42,993 nt of DNA from Clostridia bacterium (lineage in GTDB: Bacteria > Bacillota > Clostridia > Christensenellales > Borkfalkiaceae): the NCBI GenBank assembly GCA_017508485.1, contig JAFVYV010000009.1:1-42993 (forward strand), written 5' to 3'. The notes beneath the pieces are model-generated. The model saw only the letters and a list, made by a program, of their open reading frames with translations, made no database searches and had not been told where the DNA came from. This document shows positions 35,220-41,679 of the stretch, in pieces (the first letter of the stretch is position 1; every line of letters begins with the position of its first letter). A program made the position numbers and the translations under genes.

Positions 35220-35684
35220 ATGATAAGAAGAGCAGAGATTAAAGATTTAGACAAAATTATTGATTTACTTGTTGAAGTTGCCTTAGTGCATCACGAAGGC
35301 AGACCCGACCTATTCAAAAAATCAAGAAAGTACACCGATGATGAAATTATTTGCATAATAAACGATGACAAAACGCCGGTTTTAGTATGCGTTGATGAAA
35401 ATGACGAAGTCTTAGGTTACGCATTTTGCGTGATACAAGACCATAAAGACAGCACTTTGCTTACCCCTATAAAAACCTTATATATAGACGACCTTTGCGT
35501 GTTCAAAAGTATGCGTGGAAAAGGTATAGGAAAAGAACTTATGGACGGGGTTAAAAATCTTGCCTTAAAGATAAGATGCTACAATATAACCTTAAACGTT
35601 TGGGTATTAAACGAAAACGCAAAAAAGTTTTACGAAAAACTTGGCTTTAACGTTCAAAAAATAGGTATGGAAGTTATACTGTAA
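35220..35684 (+). CDS. GNAT family N-acetyltransferase
   Basis: This 154-residue protein has the acetyl-CoA loop RGKGIGKELMDGV (R-x-x-G-x-G/A, about residue 100) preceded by the beta-4 strand TLYIDDLCVFKSM, and a C-terminal NENAKKFYEKLGF. The substrate is unknown. It is cotranscribed with the thioesterase. Confidence 0.87.
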   Translation: MIRRAEIKDLDKIIDLLVEVALVHHEGRPDLFKKSRKYTDDEIICIINDDKTPVLVCVDENDEVLGYAFCVIQDHKDSTLLTPIKTLYIDDLCVFKSMRGKGIGKELMDGVKNLALKIRCYNITLNVWVLNENAKKFYEKLGFNVQKIGMEVIL

Positions 35685-35689
35685 TTTTA

Positions 35690-35718
35690 TTGATAAAACT
35701 TAAAATTTGTGGTAAAAT
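35690..35718 (+). promoter_or_regulatory. Promoter of the cysteine synthase gene
   Basis: TTGATA (35690-35695), 17 nt, TAAAAT (35713-35718). The leader is about 25 nt and ends in a ribosome site (AGGAAAAGAAG). Confidence 0.7.
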
Positions 35719-35749
35719 ACATTAGACGAAAAATTTAGGAAAAGAAGAT

Positions 35750-36676
35750 ATGATTTGCAACACAATTTTAGATGCAATAGGAAATACGCCGATTATAAGA
35801 CTAAACCGTATGGTAGATGAAAACTCTGCCGAAATTTTGGTTAAGTTTGAAGGCTTAAACGTTGGTGGTTCAATAAAAACTAGAACGGCTTATAATATGA
35901 TTTGCGATGCAGAAAAAAGGGGTTTACTTAACGAAAACTCTATTATAGTTGAACCAACAAGTGGAAATCAAGGTATAGGTCTTGCCCTTTGCGCTGCAGT
36001 TAAAGGGTATAAAGCAAAAATTATTATGCCCGACTCTGTTTCAGAAGAAAGAAGAAAACTTGTTAATCAATACGGCGCAGAAGTAATTTTAGTACACGAC
36101 GACGGAAACATAGGTTTATGTATTGAAGAATGCGTTAACTTTGCTATAAAATTAAAGGAAGAAAACCCTAACGTTTTTATTCCACAACAATTTGAAAACC
36201 CTGCAAACCCTGAAATTCAAAGAAAGGGTACTGGGGAAGAAATTTTGGCACAAGTAGGAAAGCCTATTCACGGTTTTTGTTCAGGAATCGGCACGGGTGG
36301 TACTATAACGGGTATAGGTGAAACGTTAAAGGCTAAAAACCCCGATATTACCATTTGGGCAGTTGAGCCTGAAAATGCGGCAATACTTTCAGGTGGGTCA
36401 ATCGGCACACATCTTCAAATGGGTATTGGCGACGGACTTATTCCTACAATACTAAATCAAGAAATTTACGACGACGTATGTATTATAAAAGATGAAGAAG
36501 CACTTCAAACTTCAAAAGACTTAGCGCTTAAAGAAGGAATTTTGTGTGGAATTAGTAGTGGAACTAACGTTGCGGCGGCAATTAAACTTGCTAAAAAACT
36601 TGGAAAAGGCAAAACGGTGGTAACGGTACTTCCAGACACGGCAGAAAGATATTTTTCTACTCCGTTATTTGAATAA
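35750..36676 (+). CDS. cysK: Cysteine synthase-like PLP enzyme
   Basis: This 308-residue fold-type II PLP enzyme likely makes cysteine from O-acetylserine and sulfide. GNTPIIRLNRM opens the protein, the PLP lysine is in GGSIKTRTA (about residue 44), the cofactor loop is PTSGNQGIGLAL, and the phosphate loop is GIGTGGTITG. The C-terminal SSGTNVAAA and VTVLPDTAERY are conserved. The residue after the PLP lysine is Thr, where CysK usually has Asp (S-x-K-D-R), and the substrate loop has Gln instead of Thr (SGNTG). It could be a divergent cysteine synthase or a related beta-replacement enzyme. Confidence 0.8.
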   Translation: MICNTILDAIGNTPIIRLNRMVDENSAEILVKFEGLNVGGSIKTRTAYNMICDAEKRGLLNENSIIVEPTSGNQGIGLALCAAVKGYKAKIIMPDSVSEERRKLVNQYGAEVILVHDDGNIGLCIEECVNFAIKLKEENPNVFIPQQFENPANPEIQRKGTGEEILAQVGKPIHGFCSGIGTGGTITGIGETLKAKNPDITIWAVEPENAAILSGGSIGTHLQMGIGDGLIPTILNQEIYDDVCIIKDEEALQTSKDLALKEGILCGISSGTNVAAAIKLAKKLGKGKTVVTVLPDTAERYFSTPLFE

Positions 36677-36680
36677 TGAA

Positions 36681-36715
36681 AAAAAGGCTTGACATTAAAA
36701 ATATTAAGCCTTTTT
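36681..36715 (+). terminator. Terminator after the cysteine synthase gene
   Basis: AAAAAGGCTT (36681-36690) pairs with AAGCCTTTTT (36706-36715) around a 15-nt loop. Confidence 0.8.
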
Positions 36716-36740
36716 CTATAAATTTTTGCATTTTTTTATT

Positions 36741-36776
36741 TAACAATTCTTGTTATCTTTTTAACAAATCTTGTCA
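36741..36776. promoter_or_regulatory. Two tandem dyads 21 bp apart
   Basis: TAACAA-TTC-TTGTTA (36741-36755) is a perfect dyad. TAACAA-ATC-TTGTCA (36762-36776) is a near copy one base short of perfect. The 21-bp period puts both on the same DNA face, as expected for cooperative binding of a dimeric regulator. They lie about 110 bp upstream of the DUF4185 gene. The regulator is unknown. Confidence 0.5.
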
Positions 36777-36836
36777 TTATGTATTTTTTTCTTTGCCATT
36801 TTTTAAATAATATTATAAAATGTATAACGTAATATG

Positions 36837-36856
36837 AACGACTATGCATAGTCGTT
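36837..36856. promoter_or_regulatory. Perfect 20-bp palindrome
   Basis: AACGACTATG is followed at once by its reverse complement. With no loop it suits a protein-binding operator more than a hairpin. It sits between an AT-rich promoter-like stretch and the ribosome site of the DUF4185 gene. Confidence 0.55.
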
Positions 36857-36885
36857 AAAAAAAATAAGGAAAGGAGACTATGAGT

Positions 36886-38382
36886 ATGAAAAAATACTTA
36901 AAAGCACTTGCGCTTTCAGTGTGCTGTGTTATTGGGTTAACAACCGTAGGTTTTTCAGCTATACCAAACGATGTTAATGCAGATAACGTAGTTTATACGA
37001 GAGACAGTGCAATTGCAAACGTTGAAGGTGTAGAACTTATTACTGGCGACTATTCAGCAGCAATAAATGCAAGTGGTTCTAAATACCTATACGAATCAAG
37101 AAACCATAAAAACCTTCGTGATGATGACATTGGTGGTACTGACCTTGGTATTCCATTCTACAACAGTAAGAATGATACAATGTATATTCTTTACGGTGAT
37201 ACTTATGGTACTGGCCGTGCGGAAACTGAATCAGGTGAAGACGATTCTAGAAACTGGCGTTCAAGCGTTATGGCTATTTCAAAGGACTACGACCTATCAG
37301 ATGGTTTAACTTACGACGGTTGGTGGAGAGGCGGTTCAGACCAAGCAGAAGCAGTTATCGAAGGTAAACACTTACCAACTGGTGGGGACACAGGTACTAT
37401 TAAAAAGGGTACTGAAAGAACTAAGATTCCACAAGGTGGTATTGAAGTAAACGGTGTTGTTTACATTTACTACGAATCAATTAGAAACTTTGGTACAGCA
37501 GGTACTTGGAGAGTTAACTATCAAGGCGTTATCAAGTCAACTGACAACTGTCAAACTTTTGAAAGAGTTCCTGATTTAACTTGGTTCCCTGATATTGACA
37601 ACCACGGTGATTATGCAATTTATTCTGCAGCAGAATCTTGGGCAGATGCAACTAATACTGACGTTCAATCAGAAGATGACATCACTCCTCAAATGTTAGC
37701 AGATGCAAAGGCTAAAATCCCTAATGCTGAAGAAAGAAACGCTCCTTACTTTGCACAATGTTATCCTGTAGACGGTAACGACGGTTACGTATATATCTTT
37801 GGTCGTCGTGCTGGTCGTCAACACGGTATTAAAGTTGCAAGAGTAAGTTATGAAAACATTGAAAAGTTTGATGAACACGAATATTATACTGGTAACGATA
37901 AAGACGGCAACCCAATTTGGGTTAAGGGATTAGACGGCTTAAAGGCGCTTGATAACGACACCGTTGGTTACGTTTTAGCAAGCGGTAAAGATGAACCTGC
38001 TTCAAACATGTCAGTAATGTGGAACGAATATTTAGGCAAGTGGATGTTATTCTACTTTAGACCTGCAATCTTCGCTAATGGTAACGGTGTTCAATTATAT
38101 CCACCAATGGTATGCTTTAGATTGTCTGATACAGTTTGGGGCAACTATGGTGAACTTCACGAAGTAATGGAAGGTGACTTCTTTACAAGACAAGGTTCTA
38201 AAAACGCAAGTGGTTTCATTGGTATGGATGCGGATTCAAGCTTTACTTTCAGTAAGGAATTATCTTTCTATGCTGGTTTCGTTCACGAAAAGTATCAAGA
38301 ACAAAACGGTAAGGTATTCTACTTCATCGCAACAATCGCTGGTGTTTATAACTCAGCATTATTCAAAGTAACGTTAAACTAA
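36886..38382 (+). CDS. Secreted DUF4185 protein (possible glycosidase)
   Basis: I prefer the ATG at 36886, 9 nt after AGGAG; the ATG at 36880 is only 3 nt away. The product is 498 residues with a signal peptide (hydrophobic ALALSVCCVIGLTTVGFS). The rest matches DUF4185: GGTDLGIPFYNSKND, MYILYGDTYG, IPQGGIEVNGVVYIYYES, FGRRAGRQHGIKVAR, which suggest a five-bladed beta-propeller. Some DUF4185 proteins have been shown to be D-arabinan-cleaving enzymes (GH183), so a glycosidase is plausible; substrate is unproven. There is no C-terminal anchor, so it should be released. The next gene starts 13 nt after its stop. Confidence 0.78.
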   Translation: MKKYLKALALSVCCVIGLTTVGFSAIPNDVNADNVVYTRDSAIANVEGVELITGDYSAAINASGSKYLYESRNHKNLRDDDIGGTDLGIPFYNSKNDTMYILYGDTYGTGRAETESGEDDSRNWRSSVMAISKDYDLSDGLTYDGWWRGGSDQAEAVIEGKHLPTGGDTGTIKKGTERTKIPQGGIEVNGVVYIYYESIRNFGTAGTWRVNYQGVIKSTDNCQTFERVPDLTWFPDIDNHGDYAIYSAAESWADATNTDVQSEDDITPQMLADAKAKIPNAEERNAPYFAQCYPVDGNDGYVYIFGRRAGRQHGIKVARVSYENIEKFDEHEYYTGNDKDGNPIWVKGLDGLKALDNDTVGYVLASGKDEPASNMSVMWNEYLGKWMLFYFRPAIFANGNGVQLYPPMVCFRLSDTVWGNYGELHEVMEGDFFTRQGSKNASGFIGMDADSSFTFSKELSFYAGFVHEKYQEQNGKVFYFIATIAGVYNSALFKVTLN

Positions 38383-38395
38383 GGAGGAACGAACT

Positions 38396-39430
38396 ATGAA
38401 AAAAAGATTATTAGGTTTAGTATCTATTATTTGTCTAATCGCAGTTATTTTCTCTTTTGGTGCCTTCACGGTTAGTGCAGACGCTCAATTCGTAAGTTTA
38501 ACTACACTTACTTTTGAAGATTTAACTGTTGGTACAGCTTCTAATAGCACTAGCGAAAAGATTCAAACGGGTAACGCATATTTTGATACAATTTACCCAA
38601 GAGGCGGTACTATGGTAGTTATGGAAGAAGGTGGCGAAAAGTTTGTAAGAACAACTTCTACGACTAATACAAGTTACGTAGCATTCGTTCCAACGGCTGC
38701 ATCAAAGGCTGATCTTCCTGCACAAGACTATCAAGTTACAATTACTTATAGATTAAGTGATGACTTTGCTAACCAAGCAGGAAAGACAGATAAAAACTTT
38801 GTTATCAGATCACAAAGTAGTGGTGGTGCGGATGACGAAAGAATTCTTGCTAGTGAAGATTATGCTCAAGCAAAAGGCACTTGGAAAACTACAACTGTTG
38901 TTTCAACATCAAAGGGTGATTTAACTGGTTACTGGCTATTTGCTTACGTTAATTCTGGTTGTTATATTGATATTAAGAGCATTGAATGGAAAGCATCTGC
39001 TCAACCATTATTCGACCAAAAGGCTGACTTTAACGCAGCTGCTCCTGCAGACGTGACTTACGTTGCTGACACTAAGGGTAATGATATCACTAAAGTAGAA
39101 GTTTGGAACAAAACTACTGAAGAGTTTGAAACTTTAGACGCTTCAAACTATACTTTTGATATAGACGCTAAGACAATGACTATTAAGAAAGAGTATTTAA
39201 GTGGTTTAACAAACGGCTTAAAGAGTATTATTTGTTACGTAAACGGCGCTAAGTATGCAACTGTAATTTACGTTTACAACTCTACTGTTGTTGAAGAACC
39301 TGTATCTTTAGGTAAACCAGTTGAAGATGATGACAAGGGTGGTTGTGGTTCAGTTATTGGAACTGCAGGTGCAATTGTTTCAGTTCTTTCACTTGCTGGC
39401 GCAGTAGTAGTACTTAAGAAAAAGAAATAA
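38396..39430 (+). CDS. Surface protein with carbohydrate-binding-like domain and GGCGS anchor
   Basis: The ATG follows AAGGAGGAACGA. The 344-residue product has a signal peptide (to about VSADA), then a beta-rich module (about 33-200) that resembles the N-terminal module of the two SGNH proteins downstream: LTFEDLTVG, YQVTITYRLSDDF, GCYIDIKSIEW. Such jelly-roll modules often bind sugars. A second beta-domain follows (about 205-300). The C-terminus is EDDDKGGCGS, a hydrophobic helix and KKKK, a cell-surface anchor shared with the next gene. No catalytic motif is visible. Two of the four GATC sites I found lie here. Confidence 0.75.
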   Translation: MKKRLLGLVSIICLIAVIFSFGAFTVSADAQFVSLTTLTFEDLTVGTASNSTSEKIQTGNAYFDTIYPRGGTMVVMEEGGEKFVRTTSTTNTSYVAFVPTAASKADLPAQDYQVTITYRLSDDFANQAGKTDKNFVIRSQSSGGADDERILASEDYAQAKGTWKTTTVVSTSKGDLTGYWLFAYVNSGCYIDIKSIEWKASAQPLFDQKADFNAAAPADVTYVADTKGNDITKVEVWNKTTEEFETLDASNYTFDIDAKTMTIKKEYLSGLTNGLKSIICYVNGAKYATVIYVYNSTVVEEPVSLGKPVEDDDKGGCGSVIGTAGAIVSVLSLAGAVVVLKKKK

Positions 39431-39448
39431 TCAAACAAAATTAAATTA

Positions 39449-39478
39449 AAAGAAGGTGGTTTCTCACCTTCTTTTTTT
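39449..39478 (+). terminator. Terminator after the binding-module gene
   Basis: AAAGAAGGTG (39449-39458) pairs with CACCTTCTTT (39465-39474), followed by T residues. Confidence 0.82.
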
Positions 39479-39488
39479 GTTTATAAAG

Positions 39489-39517
39489 TTGCGTTTTTTG
39501 GCAAAAAAAGGTATAAT
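39489..39517 (+). promoter_or_regulatory. Promoter of the first SGNH gene
   Basis: TTGCGT (39489-39494), 17 nt, TATAAT (39512-39517). The leader is about 34 nt with AAAGGGG as ribosome site. Confidence 0.7.
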
Positions 39518-39557
39518 ATATAAAAGATAAATATAAAAGAAAAATAAAGGGGTTTTT

Positions 39558-41501
39558 ATGAAAAAAAGAATTACTAGTTTATTTGTAGTTTTTGTTTTAT
39601 TAATAACAGCAATGGCTACTACAATTAGTTCGTTTAGCGTTTCAGCCGCAGTTTCAAGCCTTACTTTTGAAACTTTTAACGAAGGTCAAATTACTACTGA
39701 TTCAGTTTCTTATGCCGATGACGAATACGTTACTTCTGTTCGTAGTATGGGTGGTGGGGGAACTCTTTCAGTTATTAAGGAAAGTAATTTAGCATATGCA
39801 AGACTTTTAGCGAACGGTTCGTCTACTTATATAGGTATTTACGCACCTTTAAGTGGTTTTGTAGCAGGTACTTATAAATTTACTATTACTTTAAGACTTT
39901 CTGAAGGATATACTTTACAAGATGGCAAAAACACAATTTTTAGGTTTGAAAGTGCAACGGGAACAAACACAAACCTTGATACTCTATATGCAAACGCAGT
40001 TGCAACTACTGATGCCGATGGCTTTAGAACGGTTACTTTTGAAAAGACTACTACTGAAAAGTATGCCTCAATGAGATTATTTACTTATGCAACTGAAGGT
40101 AGTTACGTTGATATAAAAGAAATTGCCTTTGCTGAGGTGGAAGAATCTACGGTAGAAGAAGTTCCACCTGTTACTGAAACGGAAGCCGATACTTTAGTAG
40201 ATTTAAGCGAATACACAATCGTTTACGGAAAGTACGAAGCAGAAGAACTTATGCTTGATAACCCTACTTATGCAAGTTTAACTGAATGGGATTTTAATAG
40301 ACTTATTGCCGAAGAATTAAAGGCTAACATTAAAGATGAGTTTGGTGTTGACCTTCCTATCGTTAAAGATACGGCAACTGATTTTGGCGATAAAGAAATT
40401 TTAGTTGGTAATACGAATAGAAAGGACTACCAAGGTTATTTAGGTTTAACTTTTGTTAAAGATGCTGTTATTAAAAATGGTATAAATACAAATTATTCTT
40501 ACTCAACAACCAATCCATTTAAGTATGCTTACGGTTTACAAGGTAATGATATTTATATGGTTGGTGGAACTTATGCAACAACTTACGAAGCATCACTAAG
40601 ACTTTTTGATTACTTAAAAGAAAACGTAGTTAACGGTCAAGTTAACTTAACGGCTAGTTGGAAAGTGACAGGAACAAAAGACTTAGACGTTATCGGTTGT
40701 ATTGGCGACAGCATAACTCAAGGTTATAGATCAAAAAGTGCCGATACGGGTGCGTCTAATACTTATTGCTACTTTGCATATCCATCTTACTTACAAAGAA
40801 TGAACTGGAAAACGGCTTACGTTTATAACTTAGGTAGAAGTGCAAGATCAATGCTAAGCACACTTTCTAACTCTTATCAATCAGTTGCAAGATGGACGGA
40901 AGCAAAGAAGATTAAAGACGTACTTGACTACGTTGTAATTGCACTTGGTACTAACGACTCTAAACTTGTTCTTACAAACGAAGCAAGAGATTGGACTGAC
41001 GCTGATAGCGCACAATTCATTAAAGACTTCTTCGTAATTATTGAAACGCTAACTGAAAATAATAAAGATATTAAGTTCATTTTCTCTAACTGTCCAAAGA
41101 ATTATAGTTCAGGCAATTATGCAAAAGACTTTATTTTAGATTTACAAGCACAATGCGTTACTGAAGCAAAGAAAGAAGGCTACACTATTGAATTATTCGA
41201 TATGATGACCTATTCAACACAAAATATGCCGTCGTCAACCCACTATCATAGTGACCTATTACACCCTAATACAGTAGGTTATCACGAAATGGCAAAAGCG
41301 TTAGCCGGTGCGTTAAAAGAATTCTTCCCAAGCACACCAGATACGCCAAATCCACCAGATACGCCAAATACTCCTGACACACCAGACACTCCAGTTGATG
41401 ACGACAAGGGTGGTTGTGGCTCAGTAATTACAGTAGGAAGTGCGCTTTTAAGCGTAGTTTTACTTGGTGGCGCAGTAGTAATGTTAAAGAAAAAGGACTA
41501 A
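39558..41501 (+). CDS. Secreted SGNH hydrolase with GGCGS anchor
   Basis: This 647-residue protein has a signal peptide, an N-terminal carbohydrate-binding-like module (about 33-195), a middle domain (about 215-375) like the N-terminal domain of GH67/GH20 enzymes (IVYGKYEAEELM, AEELKANIKDEFGVDLPIV, KEILVGNTNR), and an SGNH esterase domain. Catalytic Ser385 is in GDSITQG, Asn466 in GTND, and Asp566/His569 in SDLLHPN. SGNH enzymes often remove acetyl groups from sugars. A Pro/Asp/Thr linker and the GGCGS-helix-KKK anchor end the protein. The substrate may be an acylated glycan; the operon upstream has two acyltransferases. Two of the four GATC sites lie here. Confidence 0.85.
   Translation: MKKRITSLFVVFVLLITAMATTISSFSVSAAVSSLTFETFNEGQITTDSVSYADDEYVTSVRSMGGGGTLSVIKESNLAYARLLANGSSTYIGIYAPLSGFVAGTYKFTITLRLSEGYTLQDGKNTIFRFESATGTNTNLDTLYANAVATTDADGFRTVTFEKTTTEKYASMRLFTYATEGSYVDIKEIAFAEVEESTVEEVPPVTETEADTLVDLSEYTIVYGKYEAEELMLDNPTYASLTEWDFNRLIAEELKANIKDEFGVDLPIVKDTATDFGDKEILVGNTNRKDYQGYLGLTFVKDAVIKNGINTNYSYSTTNPFKYAYGLQGNDIYMVGGTYATTYEASLRLFDYLKENVVNGQVNLTASWKVTGTKDLDVIGCIGDSITQGYRSKSADTGASNTYCYFAYPSYLQRMNWKTAYVYNLGRSARSMLSTLSNSYQSVARWTEAKKIKDVLDYVVIALGTNDSKLVLTNEARDWTDADSAQFIKDFFVIIETLTENNKDIKFIFSNCPKNYSSGNYAKDFILDLQAQCVTEAKKEGYTIELFDMMTYSTQNMPSSTHYHSDLLHPNTVGYHEMAKALAGALKEFFPSTPDTPNPPDTPNTPDTPDTPVDDDKGGCGSVITVGSALLSVVLLGGAVVMLKKKD
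41329..41395 (+). repeat. Short tandem repeat coding a Pro-Asp-Thr linker
   Basis: About eight short units of the type cca-gat-acg or cca-aat-act encode PDTPNPPDTPNTPDTPDT. Such linkers span the cell wall between a domain and its anchor. The repeats could change copy number by slippage. Confidence 0.7.
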
Positions 41502-41523
41502 TTAAAACATAAAAAAATTATTT

Positions 41524-41556
41524 AAAGAAGGCAAAACAAGTTTTGCCTTCTTTTTT
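41524..41556 (+). terminator. Terminator after the first SGNH gene
   Basis: AAAGAAGGCAAAAC (41524-41537) pairs perfectly with GTTTTGCCTTCTTT (41540-41553). Confidence 0.88.
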
Positions 41557-41571
41557 ATTTTACAAATTAGT

Positions 41572-41646
41572 AAAGATTGACTTTTTTTAGCAAAGATTGA
41601 CTTATTTACTTTTTGATATTGACTTTTACTTTATATTTGAGATAAT
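41572..41646 (+). promoter_or_regulatory. Promoter with three ATTGACT repeats
   Basis: ATTGACT occurs at 41576, 41596 and 41618, that is, every 20-22 bp. The last gives TTGACT (41619-41624) as -35, with GATAAT (41641-41646) 16 nt on as -10. The first two have no matching -10 and may be regulator sites. Confidence 0.5.
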
Positions 41647-41679
41647 TTAACCGTATAACATTTTAACAAGGAGAATAAA

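Noticed and set aside
36741..36776. VirR/AgrA (LytTR) box or Spo0A box
   Set aside because: The 21-bp period fits LytTR sites, but each unit is itself a dyad, and neither the LytTR nor the TGTCGAA core is present.
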